A stretch of DNA of 6,456 nucleotides from a bacterium (lineage in GTDB: Bacteria > Krumholzibacteriota > Krumholzibacteriia > WVZY01). A program made the translations under genes and the position numbers. The notes under the pieces were generated by a model. The model had not been told where the DNA came from and did no database searches. It worked only from the letters and a program-made list of their open reading frames with translations. Positions 1 to 4,894 of the stretch are shown one piece after another. Where the stretch lies: positions 1-6,456 of the forward strand of contig JAPUJU010000063.1 in assembly GCA_027296025.1 (NCBI GenBank), read 5' to 3'. The stretch's first letter is position 1; every line of letters begins with the position of its first letter.

Positions 1-753
1 GACAGAAGAAAGGCCGAGAGAAAGCTCCAGCAATCGGAGAAGCAGATGCGGGCGCTCGCAATCCGTCTCCAGTCGGTTCGCGAGGAGGAGAGCGCCAGCA
101 TCGCACGGGAAATCCACGATGAGCTCGGTCAGGAATTGACGGTGTTGAAAATGGATCTGCGCTGGATTCAACGCCGCATCGCAAAGCACGACACAATGGA
201 AGAGAGCAAGGTAATCCTCGACCGCCTGAAAGCGATGTCATCGGAAGTCGACAGCACGATCGAGTCCGTACGAAAGATCGCCACCAAACTTCGGCCCGTC
301 ATCCTCGACGACCTCGGCCTTGCACGAGCGATCGAGTGGCAGGCTCAGGAGTTCAAGAGCCGCACCGGAATCTCCGTCGATCTTTCCATTGACCGGACTC
401 GCATCGATCTCGGCGCGGAACCGTCCACCGCCGTGTTTCGAATCCTGCAGGAGATCTTGACGAACGTCGCTCGTCATGCGGGAGCGGATCGGGTCACCAT
501 CGCAGTGGTGGACACGAAAGACAGGCTGGTCATGGATGTGCACGACAACGGGCGTGGAATTACAAACGATGAGATCAACAGTCCACGAGCGTTGGGGATT
601 CTGGGCATGCAGGAACGCGCACAATTCTGCGGGGGCGAACTGACCGTTCGCCGCGGACGCCGGGGAGGCACTCGTGTCCGGGTGTCGGTGCCGCTCAACA
701 GGCAAAGCGAGGGGTCGACAGTAGTGAGAAGCGAAGGCAAACAAGACATATGA
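1..753 (+). CDS. Sensor histidine kinase, HisKA_3/NarX-DegS type, 5'-truncated by window
   Basis: The frame is open from base 1, so the true start lies upstream; 250 codons are visible. An internal ATG at 46 is unlikely to be the start, because the residues before it (DRRKAERKLQQSEKQ) look like the charged helix that commonly links a PAS/PAC sensor domain to the kinase core. The dimerisation and phosphoacceptor box is REIHDELGQELTVLKMDL, with the histidine at visible residue 39. The HATPase_c domain follows, with the N box near N155 (EILTNVARHAG), the DNGRG G1 box at 182-186, the GILGMQER G2 box at 199-206 and a closing GGTRVRVSVPL strand. This is the NarX/DegS/UhpB kinase class, which autophosphorylates on His and passes phosphate to a LuxR-type regulator. 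The overlapping downstream gene is exactly that partner. All core motifs are intact; the sensed signal is outside the window. Confidence 0.93.
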   Translation, partial: DRRKAERKLQQSEKQMRALAIRLQSVREEESASIAREIHDELGQELTVLKMDLRWIQRRIAKHDTMEESKVILDRLKAMSSEVDSTIESVRKIATKLRPVILDDLGLARAIEWQAQEFKSRTGISVDLSIDRTRIDLGAEPSTAVFRILQEILTNVARHAGADRVTIAVVDTKDRLVMDVHDNGRGITNDEINSPRALGILGMQERAQFCGGELTVRRGRRGGTRVRVSVPLNRQSEGSTVVRSEGKQDI

Positions 754-1382
754 GAGTACTGCTGGTCGATGATCACGCGATCGTGCGTCGGGGACTTCAA
801 CAGATCCTCTCGGACGAGTATAAAGATCTTGTCTGCGGCGAAGCGGAAAATGCGGCCGATGCGCTCGACCAGGTGATTCGATCGGAATGGGACGTGGTCG
901 TTCTGGATATTTCAATGCCTGGCCGAAGCGGCCTCGACGTGCTGAAGGAGATCAAGCGGGAGCGGCCGAAGCTGCCGATACTCGTGTTGAGCATCCACCC
1001 GGAGGACCAGTTCGCGACACGTGTTCTCAAGGCCGGTGCCGCCGGTTACATGACCAAAGAGAGTGCGCCCGAAGAGCTCATGACGGCGATAAATAAAGTT
1101 GTTGCCGGTGGAAAATACGTGAGTCCCACGCTGGCCGAGCTGCTGGCCGAAGATTTAGAGAAAGACACAACCGGCATAGCGCCGCACCGCAAACTGTCCG
1201 ACCGCGAGTACGAAGTCCTGAGAATGATCGCGTCGGGAAACACGGTGACTGAGATCGCAGACGAACTTGCGCTCAGCGTTAAAACGATCAGCACGTACCG
1301 CGCCCGGATCCTCGAAAAGATCAACATGAAGAGCAACGCCGATCTCACCCGCTATGCCATCAAGAATGGCATCATCGAATAA
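750..1382 (+). CDS. Response regulator, NarL/FixJ family (REC + LuxR-type HTH)
   Basis: This is a complete 210-residue protein, the usual length for the family. The receiver domain covers about residues 1-120, with acidic pocket D7/D8, phosphoacceptor D53 in VVVLDISMP, the switch residue S81 and the conserved lysine K103 in GYMTKES. A short linker leads to a GerE/LuxR helix-turn-helix at about 149-205 (LSDREYEVLRMIASGNT, then the recognition region SVKTISTYRARILEK). Its ATG overlaps the TGA of the kinase gene (ATGA), so translation is probably coupled; only a weak GAAGG lies upstream at 733-737. Phosphorylation by the adjacent kinase should promote dimerisation and DNA binding. Its targets are unknown. 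Dyads begin about 60 bases after its stop codon and are possible but unproven binding sites. Family assignment is firm; a specific orthologue name is not justified. Confidence 0.96.
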   Translation: MRVLLVDDHAIVRRGLQQILSDEYKDLVCGEAENAADALDQVIRSEWDVVVLDISMPGRSGLDVLKEIKRERPKLPILVLSIHPEDQFATRVLKAGAAGYMTKESAPEELMTAINKVVAGGKYVSPTLAELLAEDLEKDTTGIAPHRKLSDREYEVLRMIASGNTVTEIADELALSVKTISTYRARILEKINMKSNADLTRYAIKNGIIE

Positions 1383-1445
1383 CCCCCGGCTGAACACTCT
1401 GCTGTTGAGGATGGGCGTCCCGTGTAGCCCAGCGAGGAAGTGGGT

Positions 1446-1480
1446 CTTTCGAATCATTTCGGAAAGTGTCACGCAGACAC
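1446..1480. repeat. Two adjacent small dyads after the response regulator gene
   Basis: CTTTCGAA (1446-1453) pairs with TTC-g-GAAAG (1458-1466) around a TCAT loop with one bulged G. Immediately after, GTGTC (1466-1470) pairs with GACAC (1476-1480) around a 5-base loop. No T tract follows either hairpin, so neither is a standard intrinsic terminator. They may contribute to mRNA 3' end folding or be protein-binding dyads. Short stems of this kind also arise by chance. Confidence 0.35.
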
Positions 1481-1487
1481 CGTATTT

Positions 1488-1503
1488 GTAGGATTTGTCC
1501 TAC
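1488..1503. promoter_or_regulatory. Perfect palindrome GTAGGA-N4-TCCTAC, candidate operator
   Basis: GTAGGA (1488-1493), spacer TTTG, TCCTAC (1498-1503) is a perfect 6-bp inverted repeat. The TCCTAC half recurs at 1522-1527, offset by 24 bases. A palindrome plus an extra half-site upstream of a promoter-like sequence is the arrangement expected for a dimeric DNA-binding regulator. The response regulator encoded 106 bases upstream is an obvious candidate by adjacency, which is inference only. Confidence 0.4.
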
Positions 1504-1550
1504 TCATCAGAAGCCCCCCATTCCTACGTAATATTCAGGGTTCCGTCTGA

Positions 1551-1579
1551 TTGATAATAGTCAGGATTTGTTGAATACT
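1551..1579 (+). promoter_or_regulatory. Weak sigma-70-like promoter candidate for the structured intergenic region
   Basis: TTGATA (1551-1556, 5 of 6 to the -35 consensus) lies 17 bases before AATACT (1574-1579, 4 of 6 to the -10 consensus). It sits downstream of the GTAGGA palindrome and upstream of the stem-loops. If used, transcription would begin near 1586. The -10 is poor, so this is only a candidate. Confidence 0.22.
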
Positions 1580-1630
1580 CCGACTCACCTTGGTGTTTGC
1601 GATTCTCATGAAGAGCATCGTGAGGCAGAT

Positions 1631-1697
1631 GCGATGCGGCGTGGCTTCGTGACTTGAGTAGTTATCAGACACCGGTGAAGACCACGCCGCTCATCGC
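1631..1697. repeat. Imperfect 18-bp stem-loop
   Basis: The left arm GCGATGCGGCGTGGCTTC (1631-1648) pairs with the right arm at 1677-1697. GCGATG pairs with 1692-1697, CGGCGTGG with CCACGCCG (1682-1689), and CTTC with GAAG (1677-1680). The only interruptions are bulged bases C1690, T1691 and A1681. The loop is 28 bases. The arms are long and GC-rich enough that chance is an unlikely explanation. A smaller stem (CTCATGA 1605-1611 with TCGTGAG 1618-1624, one G-T pair) lies just before it. It could be part of a structured RNA, a REP/MITE-like element or a binding dyad. Confidence 0.65.
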
Positions 1698-1714
1698 CCT
1701 CGAAAAAGAATTAC

Positions 1715-1826
1715 GGAGCCGCCGATCTATTGCGAAATTCTCAGGGCAGCAACGGTTTGTAGTTACGCCGTGTTTCGCGATACACCTTTGAGTTATACAC
1801 ATATGAGGCGGCTCCTTTATTTTTTT
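1715..1826 (+). terminator. Nested inverted repeat ending in a T tract, terminator-like
   Basis: GGAGCCGCC (1715-1723) is perfectly complementary to GGCGGCTCC (1807-1815). Inside are GCGAAA (1732-1737) with TTTCGC (1773-1778), and ACGG (1752-1755) with CCGT (1768-1771), giving a three-level nested fold. The outer right arm runs directly into TTTATTTTTTT (1816-1826), as in an intrinsic terminator. The arms are 83 bases apart, far more than in a standard terminator hairpin, so the whole may instead be a folded RNA whose closing stem acts as a terminator. No target-site duplication was found around the arms, so a MITE is not supported. Confidence 0.33.
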
Positions 1827-1848
1827 CCCTCCACAATCCAATCTCCTG

Positions 1849-1888
1849 CCAGCCCCTGCCAGCCCCTGCCAGCCCCTTCCAGCCCCTT
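1849..1888. repeat. Four tandem 10-bp units; minus-strand G-quadruplex motif
   Basis: Two copies of CCAGCCCCTG (1849-1868) are followed by two copies of CCAGCCCCTT (1869-1888); a decayed unit starting CTAGC follows. On the minus strand the four GGGG runs (complement of 1853-1856, 1863-1866, 1873-1876 and 1883-1886) are separated by 6-base loops CTGGAA, CTGGCA and CTGGCA. This fits the canonical quadruplex pattern of G-runs with loops of 1-7. The + strand is correspondingly an i-motif candidate. The array lies about 40 bases upstream of the likely operon promoter. Confidence 0.9.
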
Positions 1889-1925
1889 CTAGCGGCTCGA
1901 TGTCGGGCCCTGACTAATGACCAGG

Positions 1926-1954
1926 TGGAAAATTCGAGCCGGGTCGAGTATGAT
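1926..1954 (+). promoter_or_regulatory. Candidate sigma-70-like promoter of the hydrolase operon
   Basis: TGGAAA (1926-1931, 4 of 6 to the -35 consensus) is separated by 17 bases from TATGAT (1949-1954, 5 of 6 to the -10 consensus). A start near 1961 would give a leader of roughly 80-90 bases before the metallo-beta-lactamase-fold gene. The -35 lies inside the loop of the 1893-1941 inverted repeat, whose right arm overlaps the spacer, so a bound protein or DNA structure there could affect use of the promoter. TTGACG at 1958 resembles a -35 but has no suitable -10. Confidence 0.38.
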
Positions 1955-1990
1955 TCGTTGACGGAATTCTCGGTATAGGTCTTTCGGTCA

Positions 1991-2034
1991 GCCGGATGGG
2001 CCGGCGGTGAATTTGAAAACCGTTTTCTGGAGAG
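1991..2034 (+). promoter_or_regulatory. Operon leader: GC hairpin, AT palindrome and GGAGAG ribosome-binding site
   Basis: GCCGG-atggg-CCGGC (1991-2005) can form a short GC hairpin. GAAAAC-c-GTTTTC (2015-2027) is a 13-base odd palindrome ending one base before GGAGAG (2029-2034), the only good Shine-Dalgarno sequence near the next gene. That site is 18 bases from the ATG at 2053, too far for efficient use. It is 6 bases from an in-frame CTG at 2041, which raises the question of a non-AUG start. Confidence 0.4.
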
Positions 2035-2052
2035 ATTGCGCTGAACCGAGCT

Positions 2053-2898
2053 ATGTTTGTATTGGCGCTTTGGAGTGTGGCGACCCTGGTAACGGGGTCG
2101 GTCGCCACTGCAGGTGCGCCCGAGCCGGCGGGTCCGCCGGCCACGGTGACGTACATCGGGAATGAAGGATTCCTGGTCGAGTGTGGGGGGCGGAAGTTTC
2201 TGATTGATGCGCTTTACAGGGCTGGCGTCGTTGGTTACGCCGTCATTTCCTATGAGACGAGACAGAAGATGGAAGCCGCGGAGCCTCCCTTCGACGTCGA
2301 CATTGTTCTCGCGACTCACTACCACGACGATCACTTCAACGCGGATGCCGTCGGTACTCACCTCGCCAACAATCCCGAAGCACGCTTTATCGGCACGAGC
2401 CAGTGCGCTGAAGCGCTCAAAGATTTCGAACGCTACGACGAGATCAAGAGCCGACTTCACACAAGTGTGCCGACAGAGGGTGACATTATTACTGTGGATC
2501 ATGCAGGGATTCGTGTTGACGTTATGAACATTCACCACGGCCGCACACGAAACGTACAGAACCTCGGTTACCTCGTTCGGATCGATGGGCGGAGTTTTCT
2601 GCATATCGGTGATTCGCAGGCGGATGCGGACGTGTTCAAGCTATACAAGCTCGAGAGTACGGACATTGATATTGCGTTCATCCCGTATTGGTATCTGGCG
2701 TATGCCAAACAGAAAACGAAAGTCAGAAACGGGATTCGGGCGGCAAATATCATTCCAATGCACATCCCGCCGAAGGACCTGCGGCCGTCCTTCATGGATG
2801 ATCTCGGCGGATGGCAGTTTGGAACCGATCAGATGAAACGGGAGTTCAAGAACGTGACTATTTACGCAGACGAATTGGAGAAGCACAGGTTCGAATAG
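2053..2898 (+). CDS. Secreted metallo-beta-lactamase-fold hydrolase (UlaG-like/Lactamase_B_2 type)
   Basis: The product has 281 residues from ATG 2053. A hydrophobic N-terminus (about residues 2-21, ending ATAGA) looks like a Sec signal peptide, placing it in the periplasm or outside. The zinc motif HxHxDH is H89-Y-H91-D-D93-H94 (THYHDDHFNAD). Further likely metal ligands are H161 or H162 (NIHHG), D187 (HIGDS) and H237 (PMHIP). TVTYIGNEGFLVECGGRKFLID is the typical opening strand pair of UlaG-like hydrolases, which cleave lactones, phosphoesters or similar bonds. The substrate cannot be read from the sequence. It is the first gene of the probable operon. From ATG 2053 the signal peptide lacks a positive N-region; starting at the in-frame CTG 2041 would add L/M-N-R-A, supplying an arginine and a well-spaced GGAGAG. 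No ATG, GTG or TTG lies in frame between the upstream stop (2014-2016) and 2053. Confidence 0.9.
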   Translation: MFVLALWSVATLVTGSVATAGAPEPAGPPATVTYIGNEGFLVECGGRKFLIDALYRAGVVGYAVISYETRQKMEAAEPPFDVDIVLATHYHDDHFNADAVGTHLANNPEARFIGTSQCAEALKDFERYDEIKSRLHTSVPTEGDIITVDHAGIRVDVMNIHHGRTRNVQNLGYLVRIDGRSFLHIGDSQADADVFKLYKLESTDIDIAFIPYWYLAYAKQKTKVRNGIRAANIIPMHIPPKDLRPSFMDDLGGWQFGTDQMKREFKNVTIYADELEKHRFE

Positions 2899-2943
2899 CA
2901 GATCTGACGTGGCGATGCTCAGGCGGCGTTACAAGAACGGGTA

Positions 2944-3687
2944 ATGATTATGAACCATTCGAAAAACCTCATAGCGTTCGTGATATCTTTTACCATCATG
3001 CTTGCTGGTCCCGCAGGCGCGGTCATTGAAGACGTAGCCATTCCGCGCGACGACGGCCTCGTACTGATGGGCACTATTTTTTCTCCGAACAGACCAGGAC
3101 CCGGCATTGTACTGCTTCATCAGTGCAACAAGGATCGGGTGAGCTATCACCGGCTGGCCGAGAAGCTGATGGCAGCGGGATTTCACGTGCTGACGTTCGA
3201 TTTTCGGGGGTTCGGTGAGAGCACCGACGCAAAGAACAAGGACTTTGGTTCTCAGAGAGAAACGTTGTGGCCGTTGTTTGCGGGTGATGTGGCGGCGATG
3301 TTTGATTTTTTGATGGAGCAATCAGGGGTCGACAAGCAGAGAATCGGCTTGCTCGGGGCGAGCTGCGGAGGTACGCAGGCGGTGTTCCTGGCTCAACGGA
3401 ATTCGTCGATCAAAACGGTCGTCTTTCTGTCGTCGAGCCTCCCCTGGATGACAGACGACGATCGCGCCCAGTTCGTGTCGAATACTCTCTCTCCGCTCCT
3501 TTGCATAGCGAGCGAAGATGACACGTCGACTGCAAAGCGCACCCGTGAGGTCTTCCAGGGGTCGAAGCATCCCGATTCGGAACTGATCTTGTATAAAGGG
3601 CGCGCGCATGGAACGCCGCTGTTCGAGCACGACCCGGCATTGCAGGGCCGGATCGTTCAATGGTTCGAGGTGCACCTGGCCGACTGA
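2944..3687 (+). CDS. Secreted alpha/beta hydrolase, dienelactone-hydrolase-like
   Basis: The product has 247 residues. An N-terminal signal peptide (MIMNHSKNLIAFVISFTIML..AGPAGA, cleavage probably after A26) predicts export. The fold is a standard alpha/beta hydrolase: strand and oxyanion region GIVLLHQCN (54-62), RGFGES (88-93), nucleophile elbow GASCGG (138-143) with Ser140, acid candidates D192/D193 in ASEDDTS, and catalytic His222 in GRAHGT. The nucleophile is Ser, followed directly by Cys141; classical dienelactone hydrolase uses Cys. Expected chemistry is ester, lactone or thioester hydrolysis; the substrate is unknown. ATG 2950 is an equally plausible start, being 8 bases after GGG (2939-2941). 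The gene follows the metallo-beta-lactamase-fold gene by 45 bases and precedes the phosphoesterase by 17, consistent with one transcript. Confidence 0.92.
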   Translation: MIMNHSKNLIAFVISFTIMLAGPAGAVIEDVAIPRDDGLVLMGTIFSPNRPGPGIVLLHQCNKDRVSYHRLAEKLMAAGFHVLTFDFRGFGESTDAKNKDFGSQRETLWPLFAGDVAAMFDFLMEQSGVDKQRIGLLGASCGGTQAVFLAQRNSSIKTVVFLSSSLPWMTDDDRAQFVSNTLSPLLCIASEDDTSTAKRTREVFQGSKHPDSELILYKGRAHGTPLFEHDPALQGRIVQWFEVHLAD

Positions 3688-3704
3688 ATTTTGAAAGAGG
3701 CGCG

Positions 3705-4184
3705 ATGGAAAAGCGCACCGCGGATCACACAATCGGCGTGATTTCCGATACGCACGGTCTCCTTCGAGAGCAGGCGGTCGACGGGTTGAAGGGCGTTGAC
3801 CACATCATTCACGCGGGCGACATTGGGAATCCTGAAATTCTCGATACGTTGCGCGATATCGCTCCGCTTAGTGTTGTACGTGGCAACACCGACTACGGAG
3901 CGTGGGCGCGCGGACTACCCATGACGACTGTCGCGGAGGTGGGTACCGTTTCAATATACGTTATCCATGATATTCTCAGGCTGGATCTAGACCCCGCCGC
4001 TGCGGGTTTTGTGGCCGTCGTGTTCGGCCACTCACATCGACCCGAGATGACGGACAAAAACGGTGTGATGTATCTGAACCCAGGCGCGGCAGGGCCGAAG
4101 CGTTTTGATCTGCCCATATCGATCGCCCACATCGAAATCGACGGAGAGTCGATTCGCGCGACACATTCAAAACTTGATGTTTGA
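3705..4184 (+). CDS. YfcE/MJ0936-type metallophosphoesterase
   Basis: The product has 159 residues, the normal size for this compact family. All metal-site motifs are present in order: D15-x-H17 (ISDTHG), D39 (HAGDIGNPE), N61 (VRGNTD), H88 (VIHDI), H109 and H111 (FGHSH), then the family C-terminal block LNPGAAGPKR. No signal peptide is visible, so it is cytoplasmic. Relatives hydrolyse phosphodiesters or phosphomonoesters, usually with Mn or Ni; the natural substrate here is unknown. The start at ATG 3705 is chosen because GAAAGAGG (3693-3700) lies just upstream and because the alternative in-frame ATG at 3660 would add 15 unrelated residues and overlap the upstream gene by 28 bases. The residue after H88 is Asp where relatives usually have Gly; the ligands themselves are intact. 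Confidence 0.93.
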   Translation: MEKRTADHTIGVISDTHGLLREQAVDGLKGVDHIIHAGDIGNPEILDTLRDIAPLSVVRGNTDYGAWARGLPMTTVAEVGTVSIYVIHDILRLDLDPAAAGFVAVVFGHSHRPEMTDKNGVMYLNPGAAGPKRFDLPISIAHIEIDGESIRATHSKLDV

Positions 4185-4199
4185 GACAGGGGGTTTGTC

Positions 4200-4880
4200 G
4201 TGGGATCCGCTTCCGAGCGCCTGATCGATCTCAGTCATATCGTCCGGGATGGCCTCGTTACATACGAGGGGTTGCCCGCGCCGAGTATCTGCGATTTTCT
4301 GAGCCGTGAGGACTCCCGCGAGTACTACGCCCCGGGGACCGAGTTTCAAATTGGCAAAATCGAAATGGTAGCGAACACGGGCACATACGTAGACTCGCCG
4401 TTTCACCGCTTTGCGGACGGCAAAGATCTGTCCGAACTACCGCTGGTGTCCATCGCCGATGTCGATGGCATCGTCGTCCGTGTCGGTGGCTCCGGCGGGC
4501 GCGCTGTCGACACACCGGCTTTCCACGGGCTCGACGTCCGTGGCCGTGCGGTGCTCGTTTACACGGACTGGTCCCGGCACTGGGACACGGAAAGCTATTT
4601 TAGCGGCCATCCGTATCTGACTGAGGCCGCCGCGGTTCACCTCAGAGATGCCGGCGCGCGGATCGTCGGGATTGATTCGTACAATATCGACGATACGGCG
4701 AACAAGAGCCGACCGGTCCACACGGTACTGCTCGGCAGCGACATACCCATCGTCGAACATATGACGAACCTTGAAAGACTACCGGACGACGGCTTCCGGT
4801 TCAGCGCCGTCCCGGTGAAAGTAAAAGCATTCGGTACGTTTCCCGTTCGGGCTTTCGCCCGCCTCACGAGGGAACCATAA
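4200..4880 (+). CDS. Cyclase family protein (COG1878, kynurenine-formamidase fold) with altered metal site
   Basis: The product has 226 residues from GTG 4200, preceded by AGGGGG at 4187-4192 (7-base spacer). The PF04199 architecture is clear: LIDLSHIVRDGLVTYEG at the N-terminus, the central motif NTGTYVDSPFHRF (59-71), and the C-terminal GIDSYNIDD..HTVLLGSDIPIVEHMTNLERL (157-194). Characterised kynurenine formamidases use HxGTHxD plus a later His and Glu as metal ligands. Here the two motif histidines are replaced by N59 and Y63, while D65, H69, H174 and E186 are retained. The protein therefore belongs to a variant subgroup and may use a different metal arrangement or reaction; calling it KynB would be wrong. 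No signal peptide is visible. It lies 15 bases after the phosphoesterase and 14 bases before the DUF885 gene, inside the same probable operon. Confidence 0.9.
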   Translation: MGSASERLIDLSHIVRDGLVTYEGLPAPSICDFLSREDSREYYAPGTEFQIGKIEMVANTGTYVDSPFHRFADGKDLSELPLVSIADVDGIVVRVGGSGGRAVDTPAFHGLDVRGRAVLVYTDWSRHWDTESYFSGHPYLTEAAAVHLRDAGARIVGIDSYNIDDTANKSRPVHTVLLGSDIPIVEHMTNLERLPDDGFRFSAVPVKVKAFGTFPVRAFARLTREP

Positions 4881-4894
4881 CAGGAGGTTGTTGG

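Larger units (their letters stand above)
1383..2040. other. Long non-coding intergenic region with stacked structural elements
   Basis: No open frame here shows recognisable protein similarity, and stops are frequent in all + frames. In order it holds: three small dyads at 1446-1466, 1466-1480 and 1488-1503; a second TCCTAC at 1522-1527; a weak promoter-like pair at 1551-1579; a small stem-loop at 1605-1624; a long stem-loop at 1631-1697; nested inverted repeats at 1715-1815 followed by a T tract; a tandem 10-base repeat at 1849-1888; an 8-bp inverted repeat (CGGCTCGA 1893-1900 with TCGAGCCG 1934-1941); and a promoter-like pair at 1926-1954. No tRNA or rRNA signature was recognised. It separates the two-component genes from the hydrolase operon. 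Confidence 0.7.

Noticed and set aside
238..915. Minus-strand open frame of 225 codons across the kinase/regulator junction
   Set aside because: It is antisense to two genes with complete conserved motifs; its composition (Arg/Pro/His-rich) is typical of a frame opposite GC-rich coding DNA.
1412..1432. GGGC...GCCC hairpin as terminator of the two-component operon
   Set aside because: The stem is only four base pairs with a long loop, and no T tract follows.
1501..1507. TACTCAT, a match to the NarL heptamer consensus TACYYMT
   Set aside because: The consensus is degenerate enough that a match in 670 bases is expected by chance, and this regulator's specificity need not be that of NarL.
1675..1791. 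GTG-initiated + strand frame of 38 codons
   Set aside because: There is no ribosome-binding site, no family resemblance, and its beginning lies within the right arm of a stem-loop.
1849..1888. CRISPR-like array
   Set aside because: The units are 10 bases, directly abutting and without spacers; this is a simple tandem repeat.
1803..1892. ATG-initiated + strand frame of 29 codons through the T tract and tandem repeat
   Set aside because: The product is Pro/Ser low-complexity dictated by the repeat, and there is no ribosome-binding site.
1741..2604. Long minus-strand open frame (287 codons) antisense to the metallo-beta-lactamase-fold gene
   Set aside because: Its translation has no recognisable domain, it runs through the tandem repeat and the promoter region, and the opposite strand encodes a protein with intact metal motifs and signal peptide.
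3660..3704. Upstream ATG as start of the metallophosphoesterase
   Set aside because: The extra 15 residues precede the normal family N-terminus, would overlap the upstream gene, and ATG 3705 has a purine-rich ribosome-binding site directly before it.
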